Of a stretch of 64,000 nucleotides of DNA, positions 36,745 to 49,000 are shown one piece after another. The DNA comes from Myoxocephalus aenaeus (taxonomy: Eukaryota; Chordata; Actinopteri; Perciformes; Cottidae), in NCBI GenBank assembly GCA_038501785.1, contig JBAMJR010000070.1, positions 5,240,001-5,304,000 of the forward strand, given 5' to 3'. Numbering within the stretch: the first letter of the stretch is position 1; each line of letters begins with the position of its first letter. A program made the position numbers and the translations under genes. Below the pieces are notes generated by a model. The model worked only from the letters and a program-made list of their open reading frames with translations. It was not told where the DNA came from and made no database searches.

Positions 36745-37077
36745 ATGCTGTTGGTGCTATTCACAAGGTAACTGTATACTGTACTGTGAGTTGAACTGTA
36801 AACATTAGTTCAATATGCCTCTTTGTTGAAGAGTGGGATACGTTTCAAATGTGGAATAGTGGAATATTTTTTATTAACTTCTCATCTTTAGTGGATTATT
36901 ATTGTTGTATTTAACCTTTACATTATTTGTTGGACCATGGTATTAATAAAAAAAAAACTACAGGATAGTAAGAGCTGAACTGTTGCTTCATTTATCCAAT
37001 TTCCACTACCATGGAAAAAGTGGGCCGGTCTTGAGCCTGAAATTCCCGGGCTGAAAAGTGGCCCCACTCCGGCCCTG

Positions 37078-37085
37078 ATTATAGC
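37078..37085 (+). repeat. Right 8-bp target-site duplication of the hAT element
   Basis: Exact copy of ATTATAGC at 35579-35586, immediately after the terminal ...CCGGCCCTG. Confidence 0.9.
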
Positions 37086-37214
37086 CGATCTGCAGACGCC
37101 TCATGTTACAGATTGTGCTGAAGCTTCAATGGGAACGCACTTTCTTCTCCACATACTCGTATTAAGCAGACACAGAGACAAGAGATACAGATGACATTTA
37201 TATATATATAAACT

Positions 37215-37415
37215 TTATTACGTTCGCCATATTACATATTTTACATACATGCATGAAATTTGCTCTCTGCATTTAACTCATCTGTAGCAATGAGCTGCTG
37301 TAAAGCTAACCAGGGTTCTTGCTCAAAGACACTTAAACATGCGGACTATGTGGAGACCAGGGATCCAACCAGCTACCTTGCGGTTGCAGGACGACCACTC
37401 TACCCATAAAAAAAA
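37215..37415 (-). mobile_element. tRNA-like SINE-type repeat fragment, minus strand
   Basis: Read on the minus strand, the segment has a tRNA-like head: a 'gggtagagtggtcgtcctgc' region followed by an eroded box B (GGTTGGATCCC). It continues with 'gtgtctttgagcaagaaccc' and 'gagttaaatgcagagag'. I know this order of motifs from a widespread fish repeat. The B box is mutated (TTGGATCC instead of TTCGAATCC), so it is an old copy. It begins 130 bp after the hAT element. Confidence 0.6.
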
Positions 37416-37419
37416 CACA

Positions 37420-39400
37420 GTTATATCTCATAATGTTAGGCCGCGGCTATGCTAGCTGCACTTCCGTCGCCTTGGAATTTATGTGGATGTGGTTTTCATC
37501 ATTGGGGGAGTGATGAAAATAAACCCTCACCAGAATAGAGTTCATTCAGGTCACCGAAAGGCAACGGCTGCACCCGAGCATCAAGCAATGTTGGGGAACT
37601 CTTAAAAGGGAGAAAGGTATTGCCTTGTGACGGCAGTAAGGACAAAAAAGATTACAGAGAGGGTTTCTATACTTTATTTAAAAACATGAAGGAGCTTTGA
37701 TGAAGATATGTTCTGTCTTCATGCAGTGCAGAGCTATTTAATCATGAAGCAGTTGAAGTGTTCACTGTGCAGCTGTGCAATCTAGGAAAACACAACGATC
37801 GGATTAGGACTCGGTATCGGCAGATACCCAATATTAAATGTCTTGGATTGGGAACGGGGGCAGGAAAAACTTGATATGGACATTCCCACTGAGCACAACA
37901 CAACGTACACCTGAGCTTATCGGACTATCATTGAATTATGATCAATATTGCAAAATCAAAGTATTAAACCAATTATATGTTGACCTACTTAGGTTATTTC
38001 AATCCATACTGAGGAGGACATGGATGCCTGTATCAAATTTCATCAGGGGGAGTCAGGGGATCAGCACACGCAGTGTGGGGACAATGAATGTCTGCATGAA
38101 ATGTAGCATCCTGAGCTCCATTAACCAATGCAATTATCCTATAATGTGTCGCTGAAGATCTATAATGTTCTTACTATTTCATAATGCCAACATTCTTACT
38201 GTAAGGCTCTTTGAGGCAAATGTGTGACTTTGCTCTACATGTGGTGTTGACAGTGACACACATCACTTTATTAAAGGAAGTAGCAACACAATACTGGTTT
38301 GATACCATTTTAGACCATGTGAGAAGCTTCTCACTTTCAACTGGTATCATCCCAGTTATTTCTCACAGTGACATCAATTAGCACACAGTCTGATAAATAT
38401 TCAAAGTTTTTATCCCGTCGTGGGAGAACAAAATGGAGACAGTGCACAAGGCTTACATCTTTTGAATGACTCATTTACTTTGATCACAAGCTGTCATTAC
38501 ACTGTTGGTTTCTCATATTTTGTGCTTTTCAACATCTGCCGAGAGACCGTTAAAACAATCTGACAATGTTCAAGGAAAAAACAAAATAATTAAAGTTGCC
38601 TCAACTGTGAACTGCAGAGTTTGATAAGGGCCTGATATGCATGCACGTGCCAAAAGAGAAAAGAAAAAAAGAAAGCTTAATTACATTGTCTTCATGCTAC
38701 TGTATCTGTCACATCCACAGCTGTTCCACAAACTTCAAAACAATGCATACTTTTGGCTTGTTTACGTAACTTGTCTACAGGGGGCAAGTATGTTAATGCT
38801 GAGTCCTTGATATTCAAGTGGAGCCTCCCTATTTATAGTGTGTGCAGCATTTCTTTGCACCAACTCACTCAAATGAAAACTTTTCCCTATTTCATGTTTT
38901 GCAACCTTAGCTGCGTGGCCTTAAAACACCCACATAGAAATGTTTTCGACCCAACGATTTGATGGGAGTTTAATGTCTGACAAAAGCACTTTATAAAAAG
39001 ATATTGACAACCTGGAACACGGCTATCGATCCTTCTTCCATTAGATGTTCCACCACATTGTTTAACAAGGCTTTTAGTAGAGTAGAAACAAATAAAGCAA
39101 GGAATGCCTTTATATGTTGAGTCCTTCGCCGTTCATCCAATCTACGACACACTCGACGGGAATATTGCCGGGGATTGAAGGATGCGCAGTGCTCTTTAGC
39201 TGGATACGCTAACGTTACAAATAAACTCTTAGCTTAATTTGCCCTGAAGTCAAGGAAGCAGCGTTACCGCGAGCCCAGCGACAGCTTGGAACGGGCACAC
39301 GCTCTGGTGTCGTGGGCCGGCCTATCTCTATACGGAGCGAATGTGACCGGTGACTTCTCTGCTGCTAAACTCGCTAGGCTAGCTGTTTACCCCTTGCTTC
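37420..39400. other. Non-coding stretch, nothing recognised
   Basis: No exon or repeat boundary was supported. The segment 39120-39360 is richer in CpG than its surroundings and leads into the transposon-end fragment at 39406. Confidence 0.45.
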
Positions 39401-39405
39401 CACTA

Positions 39406-39500
39406 GGGTGACCAGACGTCCTCTTTTTCCCGGACATGTCCTCTTTTCGAGACCTAAAAAAAGCGTCCGGCAGGGATTCCAAAAAACGTCCGGGATTTTG
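39406..39500. mobile_element. Fragment of a non-autonomous DNA transposon (CTAGGGTGACCAGACGTCC end)
   Basis: The sequence starting CTAGGGTGACCAGACGTCCT is followed by repeated CCGGAC/GTCCGG motifs ('ttcccggacatg', 'gcgtccggcagg', 'aacgtccggga'). It matches a class of short interspersed repeats I have seen in fish and other vertebrates. The opposite end and target duplication were not found within the next few hundred bases, so this is a fragment or solo end. The superfamily is not determined. Confidence 0.5.
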
Positions 39501-39662
39501 CTACGTGCGGGAAAATACCTGATTACCCCCTTACAAGTTTTGGAAATGGTATCTCCCTCACGTTCCACCTTCTTGCGCAAGCTCTGACTGTAGAGAGAAC
39601 TGTCATTGGTCGACCGATCTCAACGTAAATGTAAGTTCACGGCATGCTACACGCTACTGCTA

Positions 39663-39681
39663 CCCCCCCCCCCCCCCCCCC
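39663..39681. repeat. Pure C-tract (19 bp)
   Basis: An uninterrupted C run lies between the transposon-end fragment and the 80-bp tandem repeat. It is G-quadruplex prone on the minus strand and its length may be unreliable. Confidence 0.85.
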
Positions 39682-39700
39682 TTAGCTTGTAAGCTAAGCA

Positions 39701-39892
39701 CAGTACAGACTTCATAGTAGTTATTTGCTCTCTCATCGTAAGCTAAGCTAAGCAGCTTTCTATATGTAGCTTCATAGTCACAGTACAGACTTCAGAGTGA
39801 TTCTTTGCGCTCTCATCATAAGCTAAGCTAAGCAGCTTTCTATATGTAGCTTCATAGTCACGATACAGACTTCAGAGTGGTTCTTTGCTCTC
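39701..39892. repeat. 80-bp tandem repeat, 2.4 copies
   Basis: CAGTACAGACTTCA recurs at 39701 and 39781, and as CGATACAGACTTCA at 39861, giving a strict 80-bp period. Each unit contains TAAGCTAAGCTAAGCAGC, itself a short internal repeat, and TATATGTAGCTTCATAGTCA. The copies are about 95% identical, so the duplication is recent. Confidence 0.93.
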
Positions 39893-42800
39893 TAAACTCA
39901 CTCTCGGCAAGACGACATGTTCTCACAATGTTGAATTGATCCTTTGAGGTTGTGCCATCCTATCTGTAAAGAAGTGTGAGCTTTAATGGAGTTGGAGTGA
40001 CGGCACCGGCCAGACCGAGAGATAAACCACAGAAGACTTGGGCATGTAAAGGTTAAACAAAGAGATAAAGATTGACAAAAAAATATTGGCAGCTTCATTA
40101 CAAAGCATCAGTCAGATCCATTGAGAACCCGTCAGACTGAGAAGGCAATTTGTCCGATTGGACTCATTCAGTCAAGTCTTGGAATGTGTCTTTGCCACCG
40201 AGTCACTTCACTAATCAAATCAGAATCAGTGATTTCAGAGTGGAGGATAGTCGGTGCAGATCATTATGGTCAATAAACCGTGGGTATATTTAGCCTGCGT
40301 CTACATATGCTCCTCACCTCCTCCCCCTCTCCATGAGCTTGTTTGTCTCTCAGCGCTTGGCTAATTTTTGCACTTGTGACGTAGCTTTGGCTCACAGGAG
40401 AATGCCCCCCTTTTGCATAATGCAGGTTTGCAGGGCGAAAGTTGTGATACAGCAAGCAGTCAGAAATGCCATGAGGAGTCAAGCCCCAGAGTGATGCGAC
40501 TACAGAGCCATTCAGAGGCAACGGACGCAACAGAACATTGAGCAAATAGCTGATACGGCGAACACACACTCCAGGTTGAGAGTACATATGCAAAGAGTTC
40601 ACTCTGCACCTTAAAAAGAACAAACTATCATCATATTGACTGAGCAAACGGCACTCTGTATATATATTTCAGAAGAGCACGGAGTACAGTGCAACTGGTA
40701 AAAGTCTTTGAGTCAGAGGGTTAAAGGAGAAATCAGTAAGTTTAAGGAGGAGCACATCGCTGTCAGCTGACCTTCTGCGCACACTGGCTGCCGTTGCCGT
40801 GACCCGGGATCGATCCAGTGCTGGCCAGTTAACTCTTGGCCTCTCAGCCTCACACCACTCCGCCGCTCCCACAGTAGTGAGGTGATGTGTACGGACAGCC
40901 CCTGCCTTGAAGCACTCTTTTGAAAGAGCATTCCGACCATGTCTGCTTTGGTCTGTCCAGTGTTGTCAAAATGTGTCTCCTTTTTTTGTTCTTCTTTTTT
41001 TTTAATCCCAACATGTATCTTTATAAATGCACACCATACTGATTGTAACATTTGTCCGTGTGGTTTCGTACGTCAGCTTGCTCTTTAATAAAATAGCACG
41101 TTTGAAATCTATGTTGTCCACCTCAAAGTATAAAAAGTAGCATGTGTTTTTTATCTAAGTGCTAATTAGTGACTTTTTTTTAATTGCCTAAGCGCTGCTC
41201 TCTGCAGTAAGGAGTGAAGACTGCGTCTGTCATAATGCATTTTGGCACGACGAGGATCGTATTCTTCGAAAACCAGTATGAATTGAACTCGACTCTTCAC
41301 ACTGTGGGAGTGAAAAGCAGAAGCATACCTCAGTCTTTTGTGCCACTTAATATTTTCAGAAATGTCATTAAATTCCATTATGCTAATTCAATTAATCGTT
41401 ACGTGATGTCAAAAGGATTTCAACGTCTGGGAAAATCATGAAATTATTACTTAATAGGGTATTAAAGAGTGCGGGGGGAGAAGAAGAAAAAAATTGTCAA
41501 ATATAAATGGTAGTTGTGACACCAAAGACTTATTTATGTCCAACAACAGACAGCGAGCTAAAATGAGATGTACCGTCTGCATCACGCTGCCAAAAGAAGT
41601 TGTCACATCCTCAGTGATGAAAGGAAGAAGTAGGTAGTATACTGACAAAAGAGTGCAGGGAAGAAATAATCATGCTGTATTTCTCAGATGCGAAAAATAA
41701 ATAAATGAATGAATAAATATAGATATACTTTTCAAACACCAGAGTCAGTTGGGGTCACTGCATGAGGCGGATAGAAGGTAGTATTCTGGGGAATTGTTGA
41801 AAGACACTGAACCTAACTATCCCTAACTATCAATCATTCATTTTATTTTGGCCACCTCTGGAGAGGGAACAGACAAACAACATCCAGAGTCGAATGCTGT
41901 AGTTTCACTTTTCATTTCACTGCGAGTCTTCAGTGGGAGCTGATGTGTACGGCGGCTTTCACAACAGGCAGTTTAGCAGGAAATGTTCAAAGGTAACCCT
42001 CCCCGTTGCTTTATGTGTTATATTACATTAATAACACCTCTGTCCCGTGGGTGGCGGAAGCTTGACAGCTTTCCGGTTCCCAGGTTGTCCACACCAAGCT
42101 GCTCCTGTCTCGGGCTGAAAGGCTCAGCGGGAGGAAGTCAGGCAGCAGGAGTTATGACTATCACCAACGAGCCACACACGAGTGTGATGACACACCGGGT
42201 GTTTAACTAACTTTTTACTAATTAAAAGACGCACTTCTCACCTAAAATACAGTGCTAGGATAATGGGGTCCCATTGCTTTCTTCAAACTGACTATGAATA
42301 TGAATGATTGGTACATCATTTACAATTTAGCTAAAGAACGTAGTTTTTTCCCCCAGACAGACATGCTGGCATTGGTGGTGAGTCTGTGTGTGTTAAATGC
42401 TAACTGGTGTTTATATTTCTGTCAATTCACATATTTCGTCAACCAGGATTGCGTCACAATCGTGAAAGTTGCAGCGACAAAACTTTACGTGTGGTAAAGT
42501 AGTCGTGGTTGAGTTTTGAAGGTGGGTGCCCGAAGTTAGGAGGGTACGGAGTTGGGAAGGGACCATTGGCGTGATCCCAACATCAGGATGTTTACCATGT
42601 TCACGACGGTAGCTTAGCACGTTAGCATGCTGACCCTAATTAGCACTGGACACACAATACCTTTGAGGCTGATGAGGATGTCATTGGTTGTTTAATTAGA
42701 ATTCATCCCTTTGGGTTAAAAAAAAGAAGGTCTGTAATCATATGTATACTGAGATCTTTCACTGGATGAGGTCACACTGGTGGTCATACTAGACTAAAAG

Positions 42801-45559
42801 TCAGAGGATCACTAAAGTCAATTGGATTCTTTGCCTGGGCACCATGGATATGTTAGTGAATGAGTGGTTGGATTTAATTAGCACTGGTTCCAAGTTTTGG
42901 CTGATGGGACATAAAAAAAAAACTCCAAATGCATGAACATATTATTTGGACTGAGATATTGATATAGCGCACTGTAAAAAGCCATCCTTCCTGCAGCCAA
43001 AAGTATGAAAGTAAGGTAAATCACCTGGATCCAGAGACTTTTATGAAACAAATATTTCAGGCACATCATTTTTTTATTATTATTTTGTTTCCTGCGCTAC
43101 TTGAAACCCCCGGGCTTCTACCAATGAATACAAACATATACTGTATATTTGGCATTAGATAAAGACTGGCATGGAATATACTGAAAGTCCATTCCTTTGT
43201 CACAAAAAAACAAATCTTCTTGGGAGATAAGCCATGTTGCTGATAATTACACACATTAATCTTCTGTTACCCGTCTGCTCGCTAATCAGTTTGTCAAAGT
43301 CAGCCAGGGTTTTCAATCCAGATACAGCAGTGCCTCTAGTATAGCATTTTTGTGTTTATATATTTCTTGGCTTGCAGGATCTTACCAGAGGCGACTGGGA
43401 GGAAGAGCCTGCCAAGTTGAGAGGGGATTGGCACCTCCATGGGAGTGAGAGTCATAGCTGTTGAGACACTGCTTAATTTTAGCTGTACTGGCACCTTCCG
43501 CTCCTTTGTAACAGTGCCAAAAGGTGGCATGATGAGATACAAACTTACAACACTTCATCAATATGTAATTGATTAGTCTACAGTTGGGTCAGGATTTAGT
43601 TCAAGCTCTGGGCAAACAGCCCATCTATTATGGCGACTGTTAATTTTCTTAAAGTTCAAAAGGCACACAGCCTGTGGATATGTGATTGTTCTAGCATCCC
43701 ATGGTGTGATCAAACCAACAGTTTGCTTTGTATGAGCCGTGCCATTATGTAAAAGGTCCCATTTGTTGCATTTAAATTTTCTAATTACAATTAAACAGGG
43801 CGAACTCAATCATCAGAAATATTAAGGGACTACGAGTTCTGCAAAATGTCATTGTACATGTATTGTAGCATGGACTATTCAGCAATTGCGGCAATTATTG
43901 ACTGTCTCTATCAATCCTTTCAGAACATATTGCAGAAATCTCTGAACATTAACATTATCTAAGTATTTTATTGTAGTTTATTTTAATCACATATGTTATA
44001 GCTAATTAGGAAGGGGACGGGTGGAGAAAGAAACATAAATATTCTTTAATAGCTCCATCATTTTGGCCATCATATATGAACATTTCTGACCTTGAATCTG
44101 CATGAACACATGCATAAATACAACATTGACAAATTGTTAACACTGAAATTGAAATGCAAACAGTTACGCTCAGTTGTACCCAATGTTAACATTAAAATAC
44201 TGATTACAGCAGCTATAAAATATACAACTCCAAACACGCTAGGTGTTATTGATCACACCTTTTGTGTATGTACACACACACGCACACATCGTGATGGATA
44301 ACAGTTAACACGTACATGGAGTAAGCCAACTGGGGTTCAGCAAAATAATACACTATGCACTGTCGCCCTGTGATCAGAAGAAAAAGGAAAAGAAAATACC
44401 TTTTGATATTCTCCTCCTACTTTCATTTCAAGCATTTAGATGGCAATCCCATCATAGCAATCTAATCAAGCATGTTTATTGTGTGTCTCTCTCAAGGACA
44501 TGCACCATTGATGCACACACACTGGCCACTGTGGCTGTAACCTTTTACTAATGAAAAAGTCTAACTACGGGGTCACCCTGCATTACCTTCAACAAGGGCT
44601 TTGTATTCAAATACATGATGTGAAACAGTGGGAGGTAAAATACATGTTTTTTCGTATTTAATAATCCCCAAACAAAAGCTGAACTTGTCATGTGGTATTA
44701 GTGGTATTATCCCAAACCCAAAAAAGTCAAGTGATTATTTTGTTTTACCACATTCAAGTCACATTGATTTGATACACCATATAAACTGAATACTTGTTAA
44801 AAAGAAAAAGAGGATCTATATAAAGCCAACAATTGCCAATACATGTATGAAGTAAAATGGTAGATTACTAGAGAGGGAGTCCAAAGGTTACATACAATAT
44901 TGGGAGATAATGAATATAATGCTGGAGACATAATATATGTAAGCATTTAAATATACTAGTAAAAACAGGTGGTCCAGCCATGCATGTTCTAGACATCTGG
45001 TTCATACAACTAGTACAATGAATGCTTTGGAGAAGGTATCAAACAAGCACCACATAGTGATTTGCTATATTGAGTCGGCATTGTAATTCTTTGCAGGAAG
45101 GAAACACAACAGAGCAGCAACAGCAGCCCTATTGAGCGGCTGTTTTGTATTTCAATTTTGGATGTTTACATTGTGTTCGTGTCTAAAATCGCTCCTTCTG
45201 GGAAATAATCAATGATGCAGCAAATAGTAAGTGATGATTACTGATGCTAAAGAGACATTTGAGCAGTATCCTGTGGCAAGAAAAAAGAATATGAAAACAT
45301 TTGTTTATCTAATTTTCATTTCTTGTGACCACAACCTTCATGTAGTAATGAAAGCACACAAACTGAATTAGAAGCACTAAAGCCAAACACTTCATAAATA
45401 CTGTGTCAGGACAGATGTGGTTAAGGGATCCTTGGGGTAAAATGTGTGTGATTCCTTCCAGCTTTAAAGGGTCAGAACCCTGGAAGGGATTGACTTTTCT
45501 CACCCACAGCCTTTTAGATTACTCACCCGTAGCACTTTGAATACATGATCAATAGTTCC
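39893..45559. other. Long non-coding stretch
   Basis: No gene recognised in 5.7 kb. Simple pieces include the AAAT/GAAT-rich run at 41697-41720, a T-run at 40981-41003 and (CA)n-like sequence near 44271-44287. Minus-strand frames at 40270-40647, 43336-43542 and 43573-43809 lack domains. Confidence 0.5.
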
Positions 45560-46026
45560 TATTTCAAGCATAGCCTGAAGTCACAAATGTGATGACTTTA
45601 GACTTGATGGAATCCCAAAAAATTCAAAAAGACTTGCAACTTGACATGGACTTTAACACCAATGACTCATATCTTGGAATTTAACCTTTTTGAAAGTGTG
45701 GCACTGATCAATTTAGGTCCTGAATCATCACATACGTAAATACAAATAACAATTCTTCTTAGAAAACCCTAGAAAACTAACATGGGGTGACTCTGGATTT
45801 GTCCGTCTTGATTTAGGACTTGACTCTGGATTTGAGAGTCTTGACTTCAGACTTGATTCTAGAATTGTAAGTCTTGACTTCAGACTTGACTCTGGATTTG
45901 TAAGTCTTGACTAAGGACTTAACTCTGGATTTGTAAATCTCGACTAAGGACTTTACTCTGGATTTGAGACTCTTGACTTCGGACTTGATTTGGGGCTTGA
46001 CTGCAAAGACTTGGTCCCATCTCTGG
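45560..46026. mobile_element. Interspersed repeat ending in GACTTGGTCCCATCTCTGG
   Basis: The right end (46008-46026) and the AGTC-rich body ('agacttgcaacttgacatgg' at 45630-45649) belong to a repeat type I know from fish genomes. Typical copies are built of degenerate GACTTGAC words. No matching left inverted end (CCAGAGATGGGACC) was found, so the left limit is approximate. No coding capacity is visible. Confidence 0.5.
45788..45981. repeat. 33-bp tandem repeat, about 6 copies
   Basis: The unit GACTTGACTCTGGATTTG followed by (AG/TA)AGTCTTGACTTCA starts at 45817, 45850, 45883, 45916 and 45949, with a partial copy before. The period is exactly 33 bp, with several substitutions between copies. 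It forms the core of the interspersed repeat at 45560-46026. Confidence 0.92.
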
Positions 46027-49000
46027 TATATACACTGTCGTCATGTGCATGGCTGCTCACAAACAGCCCATCTTAAATGCATGAACTAACAAGAAAAAGG
46101 CAATCCCACATACTCCTGGTACTGTTTCTGCAAGTGAGTATGAATTATTATGTTCACCTCAAATTCAACAACACATGTATACGATGCAGTCGTGGAACCT
46201 CCTTTCCCCTCAGGACATCTTGTTCATTTCCATTATGAATGCCAAGATCGTCCAATGACGTTCCCTTCAGCCTGTAGTTCTGTGTAGGTGGAGAAAACCT
46301 TTGTAAGACTTTCTGTGTCCGTGGAAAGTAGTCCGCCAAACAATTAGGAACTTGATATGGCTACGACTGATGTTCGTGTAATGCTCAAAACCTTCGACTT
46401 ATTTTTCCAGTTGAGCGTATTCCATTTCGAGCTGTCCGTCTCAGACAGCCGTCTTTATGAGTCTGCACTCAGAAGTGTAGAATGTCTCGAAAAATAGGGG
46501 AGTGAAAAAACAATATAAAGAGCTTCAAATAACCTGAGTCACTTAAGCACTAAACTGACATCCACTCACTTTCCCTTCGTCTTCTATGTCTCATACCAAG
46601 TTGTGAGCCTTCTCTAAATCAGTGCAATTTGATATAGTTCCATTCTGTTTGTGTATTTTAGGAGTCACACACTTTTTTAACTCATCCTAGTATTAGCAGC
46701 ATTGGGAATCTACGATACAACTGTGTGCGACAGAATGCACAGTGAAGAACACGTTGTATCATTATTTTGTGATCATTTCCTCCGAACTTGTTCAAATCCC
46801 CTTAAAATTATTGATCTGTGCTTTTGGGAAGCTTAATTAAAGTCGACATGACACGTAATCATGAATGACACATAAAATAGGAAAATACTGCAGTAACTGA
46901 AATAAAAAATATAGGCGAAAGAAGTCAAAGCTGGTCGCTGTTTGATTTTCATAAGCACCTAATCACTGTGTTACAGCAACAAGGTATCTAAGCAACCAAT
47001 GTGGAGACAAAAAGGAAAATGCCAGTATTGTCATTATGGCTCAGACGGACTGAATGTTAGAATATGTGTTAGGTTAACAGAACAGAGTCCACACGGTAAA
47101 TGTTGTGATTTCGCCTTTCGATCTACTTTAATTAAGCTTCTCCAGATTGTTGTGGAATAAACTGTCAGTGCAAAAATGCTGTCTACACGATAAGAGGTTA
47201 AATAACACAATACAATGGTTATTTTCAATTTGCAAATATCAAATATACAAAGAGAAGATGCCAATCTTGTCGAAATGAAAAAAAAAAGACCTTCTGTGAA
47301 GGACATGATTGAGGCACCTTTTATTCTCACAAATTGAAATTATTCCTGCTGCTAAACAATTTTTCTCTATTATAGATTTGAAAATTCCTCTTTTATTATC
47401 ATCTAAATCAATTTTGGGGGACAATATTACAACTAAATTGAAATGAACGCTGGAGATTTTAAACAATAGATTTGTGCTCTAGTAAATGTATTGTTGTGGG
47501 ATTGGTTGTTTTTCTTCAAACAAACTTTCTTTTTATTGGTGTTTTCAGGTTAAAAGTTCAAGGATTGAACCACACACACTGTTGCAGAGCAGGGGTTTTC
47601 CATTTTGCCAGACCGTAAGTTAGATCCCTCAGAGTATGTTTTCTAGCATTTTATATACCGATCAAATAGTAGTCTGAAGGAAAAGGTCAGTTTCTCCATA
47701 CTCTGTATTTCTTCCAGTCGTCTCTTGAGGGTGGGTTTGCGTGCAACTACGGCCTTGTGGTGGCTCTCTTGCTTGTAACCAAAACTACTTCATAAAGATA
47801 TTCATCATCCTGGGCCATGAGATAGTCCGGGACTAATCAATTTCCAATCCCAAAAAATTATACCTACTTCTTAGGCAATCTCTCGCCAATATGCAGTGGT
47901 TAGTGATTAGTTGTGACGAGTCATTCCAATGAAAGCAGTGAAGTAACTGTTAAATAAACACTGGGTTCAAACATCTTCCCACAGTATGTGCTCAGTTTGT
48001 GCAGACTGGGAGTTATCGGACTCGTCTCTCTGTTAAGTATATCAAATAAATAAATAAAAACTCCTGGTGGACTGGTTAGTTATGCAGGCTTCAGATATAT
48101 TCCAGGATGGGAGTGAAATACGCAAAATAGAATCAGCTCACAGGGGTTGTTTAACACAGAGCTGAATATACTTAAAACATGAATTCATCATGAAAAAGAC
48201 CCATGGATGGTTATCTTCGTGTGTCAATTTGGAAAACTGTGTGTTTAATCGATACGGATTCATTATGCTATTGGTTCTGCTAAATCACATGGTCATTAAA
48301 GCTACGGTGTTATTTCAGTCAATATTAAAGATATATACCCTCATAATAAACACCCCAGCCCCTCCTCCCAGTGCAGAGCTACTGTGTGTCAACGCAAATC
48401 CACTGGTCATCACGGGTCAGCGCGCACCACCTGACATAACTGTCATCCTTCACACTGAAGACATCCCCAATAATCTGTTTTAACACACCAGGAGGTAAAT
48501 CACTCTTTCATATCAACAGAGTTAACATATTCCAGAGCTGTGATCCAATGCACTGTGAAAGTATGCAGAGTGAAGGTGTTTTTGCTGATATGTTCACAGC
48601 CGAATGTGACAAATGACGGTGATTTGCCTCAGGACATGATCACTCACAATTGCCAGTTCAGATTTTTTTTTATCTCACTCGAGCGGGAGCATTGACAAAA
48701 GACAATTGGGCTATCAGGTATTCTGTGTGACAGCGTTATACCTCATGCCTGACTCCAAGTGATTTTAATGGTCTTCTCTGCATGGCAAAAAGGGAAAATG
48801 GCTGTTTTGGAAGAGCAAGATGCAAAAATCTAAATAAAAGATTTGCACTGCTTAAAAGTTATGCCAAGGAAAGTGCGAGAGGACGGTATTTGATGTTCAG
48901 ATAAACACATTTCTTGTTTAAAAATAATGAATGATCTTTGCATTTATGATTGAGGAAATTGAGCAAGCCAACTAGCTAACCTACTATTGGCTTCCTCTTG

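Larger units (their letters stand above)
35587..37077 (+). mobile_element. hAT-type DNA transposon, 1491 bp, decayed
   Basis: The element begins CAGGCCCGGGGTGGG and ends with the reverse complement of CAGGGCCGGAGTGGG, so 13 of 15 terminal bases pair. It is flanked by exact 8-bp duplications (35579-35586 and 37078-37085). Inside are remnants of a transposase on the plus strand: a basic N-terminal-like piece (36001-36153) and a C-terminal-like piece (36622-36744). There is also an inverted triplication (35750-35912). An intact hAT transposase gene is much larger, so this copy is internally deleted and would depend on another source of enzyme. The superfamily call rests on the ends and the duplication; the transposase pieces support it. 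The precise family is not known to me. Confidence 0.88.
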
